Below, in pieces: positions 24,850 to 38,400 of a DNA stretch of 64,000 nt (its first letter is position 1; every line of letters starts with the position of its first letter). Both the position numbers and the translations under genes were made by a program. The DNA is from Syngnathus acus (taxonomy: Eukaryota > Chordata > Actinopteri > Syngnathiformes > Syngnathidae), in contig NC_051101.1 in the NCBI RefSeq assembly GCF_901709675.1, positions 3,349,501 through 3,413,500 on the forward strand. The letters run 5' to 3'. The notes under the pieces are model-generated. The model had not been told where the DNA came from, did no database searches, and saw only the letters and a program-made list of their open reading frames with translations.

Positions 24850-26516
24850 TGGAGACGCAAGACCTAACAAGCCAACTCTGGCGTCGACGGTCCTCCCTGT
24901 AGACGGCCTGTCGCGATCACAGTGTGTCAAGCGGGCCCACCCATCGCCGCTAATAACCACGCAAACCGTTATGACGAGTAGAAAGGAGGAATAAAAGTAG
25001 CATTCTGACAGTGTAAAGCAAAAGCAAAAGCAATCTAGGATGGAAAAACAGTCAGCCTAAATCGGCACCGGGGACCAGAAAAGTACAAACAATGAAGACT
25101 CGCAAGCTACAACAATATTATCCCTTTTTCATAGAGGGTAATGAATCTTCATAAGGCTGTCTCTTTATGTTAGTGTTCAAATATCCCGTGCTTAATGCAT
25201 TAAAAGCAGCCATACAGATGCCATTGGTTTGTCCGTCAAAGGTGTTTAGCATTAGCATTGAGCTAGTAGAGTTTAAGGCAGATTTATAAAGTTGTTTTTA
25301 AATCAAAACATACCATTTTCTCTATTTTAAGTTTAGTTTGACTTTAAGTTGGGCTTTCTGCCTCTTTTTTTTGAAAAATCGTTCTCTAAATACACCAGAA
25401 CAGAGTTTTTGTTGGGCTAGCTGCGCTAACTCAAATAATTTTCCTGTTTTATTGGTGGTGGAGTATTTTGCTTAAATTCACTAAATAAATAAAAATCCAG
25501 CCTTTGCGGCCCTCTCAAAACACTTTCCCAAATAGAGGGAGAATATGGCCACCGGCACGTTATTCTTCAACAAAATGACAAAGACGTAAGTGTGGAGCCT
25601 GTACAGTAAAAGATGAGTGAGAGCAGGCTACCGATGAAAGAGAAAAATACTTACAGGAAGAAAGGAGAAAAGCTGAGCGGCCCCTCGGGGTGGAGGAACT
25701 GGAGTTGATTTAAGATGAAATTGAAGAGAGGAATTGAATGAGGACGAGAGCTGAAGAGAGCAATAAGTGGTCGTGTGTTTAGTGACGACTTCCTTTTTTC
25801 ATGTTCTTTTCATGTCCGCGCTTTCATCGCTACGTCCTTCTTTCTTCCTTTCTGTTGCTCTTCGTCCAAGTCAGCCAGTCGCCTCGTCTGGCTCTGCCCC
25901 CCTCTCTGTCTGCCCCCAAAGCATCACGGACCCTGGGTGCCAACTGTGAGAGACCGTCAAACCCTCCCCCTCATCGCTGCGGCCTTGCCCGCCCCGCCAC
26001 GTCTCACAGCCAATTCACCCCCCTGACATCTGCTGACTCTCAGATTGAGCAGCACATGCACTTTTTTTCCAACACAACTGATGATTATCATTTGAATTTT
26101 TTTCAACTTACTCGCATTAAGTTAACGCGACGCTCCCCCCCATTGTGTCATGTGATCTGACTTGCAGTGACACCTAGGCAGAAAGCTGTTTTATTACCAC
26201 GAGGCCAACGGGGAGCATTTTGGACCTGCTTCAAATGGTTGAAGTGCAGCAGGGCTCGTATGCTGCCTTCGGGATACCTCTGGGTCACCCTCTTAAAGTG
26301 ATTTACTGCTGCGTGCGCTTGTACGTGTGCACATACGAGGCTTATACTTTTACAGTTACAGCAAAAGTGAGCTAACTCAGCAAGGTTTTACCTTCCTAGC
26401 CCAAAAAGTAAGTGGACTCGAGATTGCGCCATGCTATTAGTTACGGCAAATTAAATCAGCCATGTTTTACCTTGTCTAAAAAAAAAAAAAGAAAAACTGA
26501 CGTTGCATACTGTATG

Positions 26517-26634
<118 letters not shown>

Positions 26635-26726
26635 AATGGTAAAGTGGGGGAAGTGAGGACGTGGCAGGAGCACCTGTTCCTCCCCTTTGATGGACGGGCT
26701 TGTGTGTGCTGGTTCAGCAGGCCACA

Positions 26727-26748
26727 GGGGGGGGGGGGGGGGGGGGGG
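26727..26748. repeat. 22-G homopolymer
   Basis: An uninterrupted run of 22 G, only about 90 bp after the compound GT repeat. A run of this length can form intermolecular or slipped quadruplex structures and is prone to sequencing length error. Confidence 0.95.
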
Positions 26749-27124
26749 AGTCTGTAAAGGAGGGGAGAGGACAGGAGGCAGGCAAGGGCTTCGGTTTGTG
26801 GGCGAAGGCTTCGGTTTGCGGAGGTACAGCTAAGCTTTGAAGTGGCAGTGTGAGGGCGTGCGGTCGCAAAGTCATGACTGCATGCACTGGCAAAATAGGT
26901 TAAAGAGCATTGGGAGAGGCCCTTTGCGTAAAAATATTGTGGTCTGCTATACAACACATTTTCAAGCTTTAAATTAGACATAACTAATAACTAAATATTT
27001 GCTTGCCACTTTGTGGCTTTGGTCTATAAACAAAGGATTAGTGTTGCGGAAATCAGCACTGGAGGCAAACGTTTAACTTACTCTGGTAAACTACGCCTCT
27101 GGTGGCCGCCATTGGATCCAGCAG

Positions 27125-27366
27125 CACTTGTCCTCATTAGAGCGGTGGCAGAGCTGGAGCCTATCGCAGCTGACTTTGGCAAGAGGCGGGGGTACACCCT
27201 GTGCTGGTCGCCAGCCAATCGCGGGGAGGGCACATGTGGGCAATTTGGAGCCTTCAACGTAAGTTTGAGGAATGTGGGGGGTGAGAAAATGCCAGCGCTG
27301 AGATTTGAACCCTGAACTTCTAGCCTGTGAAGCGTATGAGCTCACCACTAACCACCGTGTTGCCTG
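27125..27366 (-). mobile_element. Old tRNA-headed SINE copy, minus orientation
   Basis: Read on the minus strand it has a tRNA-like head with box B (GGGTTCAAATCTC). It then shares with the SINE at 52741-53084 the blocks GCTCCAAATTG, GCGATTGGCTGGC, CAGGGTGT-CCCCGCC and ATAGGCTCCAGC, in the same order. It is clearly diverged, so older. No target-site duplication was recognised. Confidence 0.75.
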
Positions 27367-29947
27367 AAAATAAGGCAACAAACTCTGATAATAATAAAAA
27401 TAAAAAATAAATTGAGCTGGGCAATTGAATTAAATATTGTAAGTTGTGAAAACGAATCAAACTTCCTCGGTTTTGCTGACTAATATTGTTGTTATAAATT
27501 TTAATACTTCATATTTTAAAGTTGTTCCTACTTAAATGACTGTTCAGCCACCCCAAAAAATACAATAATATATTTTTCAGTGGACTAATCAAGTGTGGAA
27601 CACTTCATTGGTCAATTACGGTTGCCATGGAGCAAAATGGAACATGCCGGAAAAAAATTGTTTGGTTTAATGTGCGGTGATGGAGTCATTTGAAATTAAC
27701 CTTGGATGTTTTCCACCTGTATGAGGCTCACCAATGACATCTTTCCACGCGCGTAATTTGAGATAAAGATGATGCAATTGCTTCTTTCCTGTGGCTGAAT
27801 TCGCTCTCTGACTAACACCCGTCAGCGTCCTTCTCTGCTTCCTCTCACAAAAATGCTCCCCCGTGTTAATGCTGCTCTGCAGCCCTGCGTTCTGTTCATT
27901 GGCGCGATTTCAGATTTCTCAGTGCAGCAAAATGCGCACGCATTAGCATGTGGCCGGAAAGAAAATGTGCTAGTGTTAATCGATCAACCCCCCCCCACGT
28001 CTTGTTTTTCTTTTTTAATACGAAAGGTTGTGCAGGAGCTGAATTTCGTGACAAGCGAGCATGCTGAAATCAGAAAGCAAGAAGAGGTCGGAAACCATTA
28101 CTGATTAAAGTGCGCCCTCATGTGGTTAAAACGAGCACTACCGTGGAGGTTGAGTCAGAAGGGCCGTCATTTCTTTTTTTTTTTTTATGTATTATATAAC
28201 ATAATTAGCAGTAGTGGAGAAGTCATTGTGTGCACCATTGGAACGTTCGCAAATATAACGGCGGATGCTGTGATTAACTGAGGCCACAAACGTGTAACAG
28301 TTCAATTAAATCTTAAATTTGAGTCACAATGTATTCTGAGAGCTGTGTAACCTTTGCTTTGCGTGGACACGCACGCGCACGCGCGCGCACACACACACCT
28401 GCCTCCACTGGCCCTCTATAAAAATTGTTTGCCAAAGTATAATAAAGCCGAGGTTAGTGCCTTTCTCTTGATGAGACAGCTACAAGGACCAAGTGGGGTC
28501 ATTTGAGCAATAAAAAAGTATTTGATAACTATTTGGAGCGGCGCAGTGTTTGAGGGACCTCTGCAGACCAACGGAATGGCGATGGCAAGTAAAAGTACAG
28601 TAAAAAAAAAAAAATTTTATCACAGAGGAATAATCAAAGCGTCTTTGCGGGAGCTATTAAGACTCTAACCTTTGAGCTTTTTTGTAAGCATGTAAAAAAC
28701 AAATGGGCAAAGACTAAAGTTGGAAGTTGTCAAACTGTATTAAATACAATTGAATATAGTCCACAAATAAACAAAATGTGAATATTGTATGTGTTGGAAT
28801 AACTCATTTGGTCTGGAAATATATGTATTAAATACATCAAATCAATAGGCAACAAAATAGAGAAAGCTTTCTTTTTCATTTTAAATTCACTAAGCAAAAA
28901 AGTGAATATTGTGCGGAATAAAACAAGTGCAAAGGACTCACAGTGTTTTTGTTCTGTTAAGAAATATAAATTTCACTACAAGGTAGCGCAGCCGAGAAGA
29001 GGTTAAGTTACTTTTAAGCACTTGAAGGTCTCGTCAATGATTGTTAGGGTATGCAATTTGATGCAAACATCAATTTACAACAAAATCACTATTTTGATAT
29101 TAAGCTGTCATAATCAGCCAAAAAGGTCATGATAAAATATTTGTTGGCCATTAAAGTCCCTGTAAAGTGAAAATAAATGTTTACACATGACAGAGAAGAT
29201 TGATGATAATCCTGCCAAATTGAGTAATAAAAGTCTATGAAATGACGCTTCATAATTATGAAAAATCAAGCCGCTGTCTCTGCTCACCAACGCTGTGGGC
29301 GTGTCCACCAAATGTACTCAAACCGCATCCCACTTAACTGCCAATCAAATACCTCTTCCATGCTAGCTCAACTAGCATCTTTCTTCTGCCTTCAGTGGCC
29401 GGAATATCACTCACCAGGAGCTTTCACACGCCACAACAACAAGGCACTCTAATTCAACAACGATAGTGTACGACTCCTCTCCAAACACTGGCTGTTATGT
29501 CTTTAAAAAATAAGAATAAAATTACCGCGCTCTTACGCCTTCACTACTTGCGACGATGCATTTTAAAGCAGCCATGGCAGCCGACTATCTGAGACTAAAT
29601 GAATGTCGTATTTGCACTGGATAACCGCTGAGGCGAACAAAAGTGCACAAGTTCTGATATATTACAAGAGGGGCAACTCTTGACAGATCCTGAAGTGCAT
29701 TATTGGGCGCCGTTTTGGTCCCTAAAAAAATATTAACGCTATACATCCTCATTAGACTTCGGAGTCTTTGCACTTTGTCACCAACTACCTTCAAACAAGT
29801 CGAACGTATTTCGAAATAATTCTCTGTAATCACTTTACGGGGTCTTTAAACGCAACGGGAATAGCATACATTCATATAAATTAAGTCGTTTTTGAAACAT
29901 AAATATTAATATTGCAAGTGTTCCCGTCTTTGTAGGTTTGTGACATT

Positions 29948-32900
29948 TTAACTCTCCGTTTCGGACTCAGAGTTTTCAAGGTGCGACACAGTGGAGCTGT
30001 ACCATTCTGCGGGTTCCTCTTCTTCTTCGTGACGAACGCCGCCGCGATCGTTAAGCATGTCCATGGCCACTTGGTGGAAGGGATGCTTGCGCTTGGTGTG
30101 GCGTCGCAGCGTGTTGCGCTCGGCAAAGCGCGTGTGGCAAAGTTGGCACTGGTAGGGCTTCTCGCCCGTGTGAACCCGTTGGTGGCGCTGGAGCTCACCG
30201 GCCTCCCTGAAGCGTTTGGCACAGATGGGACACACGAAGTTCCTCTGACCCGTGTGGATGTGCTTGTGTCTCTGGCGGAACGAATCAAGGACAAGAAAGA
30301 TTTTTTTAACACAACCGAAATATAGCCTACTGGTACCTCTACTTAAAGTAATTCAAACTGTTTTCAGAGCTGAAGCTATAGTTCCAAAAACTGTAAACTT
30401 CCCTGTTGAAATATGTTAGCTTAGCTAGCCAATGCAAAAAATGACAACAAATTCAACAAAATTTGGTGTCTCTAGCTAGGTTTAGCCTCAGTGCTATGAT
30501 TCCTAAATTGCCTGTAAAGCAAGCAACAGCTGAAACATTTTTGCATTAGCTAATCGCAGAGGAAAACAATAACTGGGTTGGCTAACGAGCTAATGCTAAA
30601 AGCTAACAAGTGGGTTCAAATTGTTGAACGGGAAAAACCATTCAAATATGAATCCATCTTAAATATTTCCACTTATAATCACATTCATGTTATGCTGTTT
30701 CAATAGTTAACACATTTGACATTCTGCCAAAAGTAGTATAACATTAGTCACTGTTTGCTGCCCAGAACTGAGCGACACCGTTTAGCGACGAGGTTTTGTT
30801 TATGCTTATTTTTGTTGTTGTTTAGAGTGAAGCTAGAGCGTTAACAAGTTGCACTTCTTGGCCCTAAGCTAGCAAGGTTTCTGTGTGATGCTCACCCTAT
30901 CATAACACAAATGAATTGCTCTTCATCCATTTTATGTTGGATCACTGCAGTACCTTTGAACAAGGGTCAAGGTCAGGGAAAAATTGTCACAAAATTTCAT
31001 GGGCCACATTATATGTGACTTGGAGGACCAGATCTGCCCTGCGGGATCTGTGTTTGATACGTGTGAGCTAACAGGTTTATCATCAGATGAAATTGTAAAC
31101 ATCAAGTCAATGCGCTACAGTCGACAGATTATTTTGGCTTGAGAGCAGAAGAAAGGTATGGCATGAATCTTGACCTCGACTTCACGCTTCCTGATTTGTC
31201 TGCTCAGCACTGACCTGCAGATGGCTGGAGCGCTTGAAGGCTTTGCCGCACTGCTGGCAAACGTGGGGCTTCTTCTGTGAGTGCGTGATGGCGTGGCGCT
31301 CCAGGTCAGAGAGGTAAAAGAAGATCCGTGGGCACAGCTGACAGTAGAGCACCCGGCGGGCAGAAGGGTCGTTGGCTGACTCCGTGGGGGAAAGGGGGTC
31401 CAGCGGGTCCAAGGGGTCCAGAGGCTCCAGTTTTGGCGGTGAAGGAGGAGCGGCTGCACTGAAGTACATGTGGTCGTCTAGGGGTAAATGCTCAGAGTCC
31501 ACCGGGGGGTTGGGGTCAACAAATTGGGCATCTGATGGGTCAGGTGTCAAAGTAGCAGTGGTTGCTGTAAGAGATGATGGCTTATCGTTCTCATTCGAGA
31601 CCTGCTCGGGAGGTATGGCTTGAATTCCGACAGGGGAGTCGACGTGAGTAGGTACGAGTGAGGAGGAAACGGTGGCCAGACTCGAGGTGAGGATACTACC
31701 GGAACCTCCTGATAGGATCACAGGGGGATTGTTCAGTCCCAATCCCATGACAGGCTGAGTCAACGTACTACTGGAAGCCAGAGAAAGGGAAATCTGGGAT
31801 AGCTGACCGGTTGAGGGGTTCAGGATAGCGATTGGGGTGGAGGTGGAGTCACCGGTGGAAAGGAGGAGGAACATCGGGGCAGAAGTACCAGCAGTGTTGG
31901 GGGTGACAGAGATTGGAAGAGAAAGACTCAGTGGAGCAGAGGGGAGCAGGATTGGAGTACTAGAGGAAGGTGTGGTAAGAATCTGGATGGGCTGGTTGGG
32001 GAGGGATGGTCCAGATTCTTTAGAGGACTTTAGAGCCAAACCGCTGAAGACTTGTGGTGTCAGAGAAGGCGACTCGGACACCTGTGAGGGCGTCGCGTCA
32101 CTGGAAGGTGCATTTAGTGTATCAGCCAAACTTTGGCTGAGGTCTGAACCTGCTGAGCCAGGCAACTGCGAGACCTTGTCGTTCTCGACCGGGCCCTCGG
32201 AGGCGGTGACGTCCACTTGCGGCACCCTTAGTCCATCTGGGCTGAGGGTGTATGGAATGCCCTGGTCGTCTATGAGAAGAAGATCCTGGGCAAAGACAGA
32301 GGCATGGTAAAAGGAAGGCAGTTCCTCTTCATCCTCCTCCACCACGTCCCGGTCTCCCTCACCCTCGTATTCATCCACCTCCATAATCAGCAAGCCGTCG
32401 CACACGTCCAGAAAGCGTCCGGGTCTGGGGTCTCGGTTCTCTAGTTTCTTGGGGAGACTCAAGTCCAACGGCTCGCTCTGTTCCTCCGCCCAGGCCAAGT
32501 CCTTCAGAGAGTCTTTGACTTGCTCGTCTAAAGGTTCCTTCTTCACTACCTGATCCGGTGATCTAACGCCGGTGGCTAAATGGGCTTCTTTTTGGGTTTC
32601 TGGGTGAACTGAGTGGATGGTCTCTGTCGCCAAAACATCTCCACTAGCATGCGTCCCTGCCGTAAGATCGACTATCTGGTCCTTGGTCATTGCGATAGAT
32701 ATTTGGTTTGTTTCTCGTGCATTATCGAAATGCGAGTCTTTGGTGGGTCTGGTGGCGGAGTGGACGTCGGGCGTCTGGCACAGAGGAGGATCCACAACTT
32801 TGTTTTTGATTGGCTGCCGCGACCCATGAGTTTCTCTCATTTCCTGGTATGTGGGCTCGCAAGTCTCCCCCACCACTGGCTTTCTCCTGTTGATTGACAG

Positions 32901-33077
32901 AGCATCCTGGTTGACGGGGCAAGACTGGAGGCTACCTGTCCCTGTAGTGTCTGAAGATGCCCCCTGAGGGTCCCTCTTTGAGTCCTCGCCCAGCAGGTCG
33001 GACGACATTGCACACGGGCTTCCATTCGGGACTTCTGGGCTGCCTCTTGATAGGACTGTAGCCAGCTGACCGTCCAT
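29948..33077 (-). CDS. znf524: ZNF524: four-finger C2H2 zinc finger transcription factor
   Basis: Two coding exons, 33077-31215 and 30271-29948 (minus), join in phase 0 to give 728 residues. Landmarks: an acidic segment ([13 protein letters not shown], about 245-260) followed by [15 protein letters not shown] (about 265-280), which closely matches the [13 protein letters not shown] motif of human ZNF524; a long Ser/Thr/Pro-rich middle; a short [10 protein letters not shown] repeat; then C2H2 fingers at about 578-599, 606-627, 634-655 and 662-684. The intron cuts finger 2 (SSHLQ / RHKHIH). [10 protein letters not shown] after finger 4 also matches ZNF524. It is a nuclear DNA-binding protein with poorly known targets. 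It is far longer than the human protein I recall (about 260 residues), because of the N-terminal extension. Its 5' untranslated exon is not located; an acceptor AG sits about 25 bp before the start codon. Confidence 0.92.
30985..31070. repeat. Possible hAT-type transposon terminal fragment
   Basis: The wording GGGCCACATTATATGTGACTT...GGACCAGATCTG...CTGCGGG...GTTTGATACGTGTGAGC resembles the terminal region of common fish hAT-group repeats. It lies in the single znf524 intron. Only one end is visible and no transposase is present. Confidence 0.35.
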
Positions 33078-33224
33078 TTTGGGTCATACCCATTTAGACA
33101 TCTAAAAATTAAGAACATAACCGATTAATGAGTCAAATGAGCACAGAAAAACAAACGTGTCAAATAAGTGTAATCAAGAAGTAGGAGTCGGACAAACGTT
33201 TACTGAAAGTATGACTTAACGGTT

Positions 33225-33400
33225 AGCATATATATATATATCACATCCTGGTTGTCGTCCAATTGTTTTATACTTGTCTTTGCTTTGTTTTCTTGTTTTC
33301 ACTTGCCATGTAGCACTTTGAGATTCCTCCGAATGTAAAGTGCGTTACAAATATAATTTATTATATATATATATATATATACATACACATACACACATAT
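33225..33400 (+). repeat. Probable LINE/SINE 3' tail with AT-rich microsatellite
   Basis: ATGTAGCACTTTGAGATT...AATGTAAAGTGCGTTACAAAT followed by TTATTATATATATAT has the form of a fish L2-related retroposon 3' end and tail. TA/CA repeats flank it on both sides. Confidence 0.5.
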
Positions 33401-33837
33401 ATATGTATATTTATACACACATATTTTTACATGCACTGATGTGCTATGGCGCGTTCCGACTTGCACACACGTCAAGAACCGACCTCCGTCGTAAACCGAG
33501 GAGCCACGTTATGTGGGTCAAGTGAAGTGAGCGAGATGCTAATGAGCCTGTCACGTGACCTCGCCAAACTCCACGGCGTCCTATCAAATGTGACGTTCAC
33601 TGACACTCTGTTAAATTATGAAACGCGTTGGAAAAACAAATCGAAAAGAGCTCGTGTGGGGGTGTAACCGAAGCACACTGCACGTCGCCTCTCCTACTTC
33701 CTCATCGAAACACACCACGGGAATGAAATAATTCCAATAAACATGTTAGAGTCTCTCCCTGTGTCGCAAAAGAAGGCGATAAGAGACGAGTCGAACAGTA
33801 GGACGCCATTACGCACAGTCGAGGGTGCGAGCTGTCA

Positions 33838-34340
33838 ATGCGCCGTGACGGGGGTTCGAACCCGCGACATCGCCGGCCGGCACACTGACGCGTCATCCCG
33901 ACAGCCGAGAAGCATGCACACGAGAGTTATATATTTACAGCTTATGTGTGCAGGAAGGAAGATCGCCGCCGCTGCTTCCTCCTCGAACCTCCAGCCAGCC
34001 ATTTTAGAAGCCGAGGGTTCGAGCGCGAGCAGGACAAACTTTACGGCCGCTCCTCGCGGCTGCTGACAACGACCGGACATCGCTTTGAGGATGCATTTCT
34101 TTGAATCTTTCAAAAAATGAACATTAAAAGTGTGCTCCACCCATACGCAGCCGCCGTGCTTGCAAGGGACTGCCTTACCCGAGCCGCGCACGCTTCCGGA
34201 GGACCAAATATGTCTGAGCCGTGTGCAGGGTGATGCTGGCTGGGGCTCGAGGAGGGAGGGGTCAGGGGGAGTTGCTATGGCGGAGCAGCCTACCGGGTCC
34301 GAGCAGCGGCCATGCTCATTGCTCAGCCTATTAGGCATTT
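33838..34340 (-). promoter_or_regulatory. CpG-rich likely promoter region of znf524
   Basis: CpG density is visibly higher than in flanking sequence, and it lies 0.8-1.3 kb upstream of the znf524 start codon. The assignment rests on position and composition only; no TATA box or initiator was identified. Confidence 0.4.
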
Positions 34341-35484
34341 AAGCTGCCGAGGAACCTGCAGCCCGCAGGCTCCCCGCAACCACTGGAGAGGAAGGAGACG
34401 TTTTAATCAAGTCTGATGACATCCAGTTCAAGTATGGAGGCGTACTTCCTCTACTGTGTTTGCATGAATGAAACATGCGTGCATTAGTTTGGGAACTTAA
34501 GGAGTGCAATAAAAGCGAGTTGGAAACAAACTCCGCATGCACCAAAATTTGAAGGTTGTAAAGCACTTGCCCTCATTTGGCCGACCTGGCGCTTTTCCCA
34601 CCTGAGTTTGGGCAGGAGGTGGGGGACACCCTGCACTGTATATTTCAGCTTTACAGATGCCACGGTCGCGGTGTGTGGCTGTAATGACGTCTGCAGCGTT
34701 TGTCAGAGGTGGGCCTTGCATTTTCTAAGTGTCAATTTAATGGACTTAATCCATTTCTCAATCCCACTTCAAAATTAGTGAAACTGTGCCACGTATACCA
34801 CATTGAGCAGTTTGGAATCAATATTAATGCTAAAAAGACAAAGGCACATCTTAGTTGAGCGAAAAATTGTCTGGAGCCAGTGTTAGTCTGTGTTGACTTT
34901 ATTTCAAATCACTCCAATCAATAAAAAAAAAAAACCACTACTTTTCTATTCGACCGGGCTATGGACTGTCTCGTTATCTGGGTGTACCTAAAGATATGTC
35001 CGCTGGGGTATGCATGATCATGGAGGCACGAGGATTGCTATTTACAATATATTGCAGGATCATTACTGTATATTTAAAAAACACACACTTTTTGTCATAT
35101 TGGTTAAAACAGTTGCAGTATGAAAAAAACTTTGTCACATTTGCTAAAACAGTCATGACTTGACATTAGCACACGATAAAAAAGTTAAAAAAAATACTTT
35201 TGCCTGGCTGTAGTAGATCTGAGGAAAAGGCGTGACTTCTAAAGTGTCAGTCATTTGTCACTGCTGAGTTTCTCACAACTCACATTTATCATGTGCTACT
35301 GTCAAAACAGAACCGTTTCAACAAATATTACAAAATGTTTTTTTTTTTAATGCAAACTTCCCCTATGGAGGATTGCAAATGGTCAGAATAGGGTTCAAAA
35401 TCGTGCACCGGGAAGCACAGATCGGGCAGAATGATCCGCAGCAACAAAAGGCGTTCCCAACGTTACAGTGTGCCACTATTGAGG

Positions 35485-38400
35485 TCAGAAGGTCTCCACG
35501 TCGCCATCAGCGCATGCTTCGATCTCGGAGACGAGCCGGTGAGGGAAGAGTTTATACTGCAGCCACGTGGGCTCTGAAAATCAAAGAGTGGATCAGAACT
35601 TACCGCAGCAGCCTTCGAGCGAATCCCGCGTGAGAGGAAGCACGAACGCGTGAGATGCGTGTGGACGGCCTACCGAGGTAGCAGGCGGGTGGCTGCAGCT
35701 CGCCGTCGAAGCACGTCTGCGCGGCGCCGAAGCCACACTGCTTGCGAGGGTGTTTGCAGAAGAACGTCACGTTCTCTCCGTGAGGGACCATCGCGTCCGT
35801 GATGTCAAAAGGCCAACGCTTCACGCCGTCAATCATCACACGGCTTCGCTCAGCAGGGATGAGGCAGCGAGCTAGGGAAAGTTTTGTGTCAACATTTGCA
35901 CGCAATATAGCTGTGAATATACCAATTTGGCACCACACTATAGTGTCCTCGTAGGTGTACCTAATGTTGTGGCCCGTACATCACATCAGAAGCGTGGCTC
36001 ACCTCTGCAGGAAGGGGGCGCTGCGCTCCAGTTGCCATTAGACAAACAGGTGACCTTCTGGGGTCCGTCCAGGCGGAAGTTCTTCTTACAGAGAAAATGG
36101 ATGTCGAAGCCCACCTCGTATTCTGTCTTCTGGACGGCTACCACGTAGCCCTGCAGCACCTTGGGAGGAGGCTCACAGTACACCTCTGACCCGTGCACAA
36201 AGACATTTTTTTCTAGTTAGGAGTGGAAAGTCAGCAACATTATCAACTGTTGTTCAATAGTTATTACATCAACATTGTAAATCGTCTATATTCTTCATTT
36301 TCAGTACGTGGATGTATTTTTTTCTTTTTTTGTCCAATCAGATTTCAGTCAATATTTTGAAAATGAGCAATATCACAATCGACCGTTAGAGGGCAGTAAA
36401 GGACTGTGAAACCTCTTGGAGGAAGCGTGATGTTTGGAAGCTTCTCTTTCTATTATGTTGAATTTCCACATAGAGAGCCTTAATTACTGACTCACTATGT
36501 CATCGGGCCAGTGTGTGTCTGTGTTGGTGGGGGAAGGAGGGGTAAAGGTGAAAGCAAAAACGAACACAGCAGGTATGGGAATGAATAACTCACTTTTACA
36601 GATGGGGTGTGGATACTGCCAGGTTTGATTCTCCAGACAGTAATTCTCACTGCTTCCCACGATGTCGGCCCTGTGCGGGAAAAGAGAGAGCGGCGGGCAG
36701 ATGGCTCGTGAGTGACATGTGACAATATAGATGGTGAAAGATGCATGAAAGGGAAGGAAAAAAACGCTGATGAGAGGGGGGGGCGGAAAAGGTGTGAATG
36801 ATTCCTTTTCCGCCACCTCCCTTTCATTTCTGTCTGGCTCATATCTCCACTCAGCATCTTGCTGCTGTGGATGAGTCAATGTGAAAGGGAGTCCATTCAA
36901 CATGAGCCTGTAATCATGAGCTGTTTCGCTCAATTGAAGGAGAGAATCAGCTGGCCCGCCATGGGGCCCTGAGTGGAATTTGAAAAATGATTTGCTGAAA
37001 ATTTTACCTTTGCTGTTTTTGTGCTCAGGCCTGTCGAATGTAAAGTTAGTACTTTACGCCATCTTGTATCATATCGGGGCAAGAGAACTATTATTTAAAT
37101 GAGGATAGGATGCTTTGGAAAACCCAAACATTTTTGTTATATTTTTGTATATAAAATAATTCTAATATTGTACTCTGTGAAAACAGAAACAAAGAGTTTT
37201 TTTCCTTTTCTTCAACTGAGTGGACATTGTGCTGCTCCTTTTGGTGTGGGCGCCTTGGCCACCTGGGGGCAGTATAATACAGATATACATAAATGGAGCC
37301 GGTCATATGACTGGTTCTTTGCAGAGGATAAAAAATATCTGCCCGTGAATGTTTAATAATCTGTTTCAGATCTGAACTAGTAAATCACCTTACGCGTTAG
37401 CATTGAGCAAGACGACTTGAAGGAAAAGTTATACGGTGGGGTCGCAGGTGCTCATTTCGCCAATGCCTTGGGCTGGTTCAGATAAGCCCCCCCCCCCCCA
37501 CCGCTCATCTGCATTACTGCCATTCATCAGCCGTCAACCCCCTCTCGCTCTCAAACACCTCATGCCTCCTTCATCTTCTGCTTCTTCGCGCTCTATCACT
37601 TCCTCCACATCCACCTCCATACCACTTCAGGTTCACATGCAGCTGCAGCCTACACACACTCACAGCCTGACCTCCCCCCCAACCCCCCATCCATCTATCC
37701 TCCCTCCACCTGAGCTCACTCACCCTGACAGGCAGCTGTAGCGGATGGCCGCCCCCACGGCGGCAGTGCCCTCGATGGCGAAGGCGCTCGTCACCTCCTG
37801 GGGAAGGAGGCACGTTGGAGAGGATATGGTGGGTTCAGGGAGTGCAGATTCTGGAAGAAACACAAGCACGGCCATCAATGCACTTGTTTAAGACTGACAG
37901 AAAATGGATAATAATGCTGACTTGTCATTTAAACTGTCACAATGGGACTCATCCAACTGTTATTATTGCGGTTATACCTACACTACATTCTTAGCTATCC
38001 TTTAATATTTTTGGTTTTTTCTTAAATGATCAAATAATTTTTGTATATAAGCTGTCATCGTCCTTCTTAGGTAACACATTAAAGCTCTTTCTCCGTCGGT
38101 GTATAACAGCTTGCGAAAAAGTTTGGAGTGCAAATAAAAATATCTGGAGCCTGCGCAGGTTGCTCAGGGGGGGTCGCCATCAAACGCCGGGCTGGCCCGA
38201 GGGGGGCCGTATTTTGCTGGAAGAATGTAAAGGCACCTATGGGTGAGGGTGGTTGGCTGCAGATGAGAGCTTGAAGCTTCGTTCACTCTCACTGCCTCCC
38301 ACACATGCTGCAGCACCAAAGTGCAATGAAGCAGGTGTATAATCTGAGCTTTTTTTTTTTTTTGGGGAGCTACATTATGTCTCAACCATCAATGCACTGA

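Larger units (their letters stand above)
33078..35484. other. Interval between znf524 and the APOH-like gene
   Basis: Bases 33.8-34.3 kb are CpG-rich and GC-rich and are the most likely znf524 promoter and first-exon region (minus strand). A fragment at about 34575-34640 carries CAGGGTGTCCCCCACC on the minus strand, matching part of the SINE family. No coding exon was found. Confidence 0.5.

Noticed and set aside
31837-32310. 157-codon plus-strand open frame
   Set aside because: Antisense shadow of the znf524 Ser/Thr-rich exon.
33838-33910. tRNA gene around GGTTCGAACCC
   Set aside because: A box-B-like motif is present on both strands because it is palindromic, but the T stem does not pair properly and no acceptor or anticodon stem could be drawn. 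At most it is a decayed tRNA-derived retroposon.
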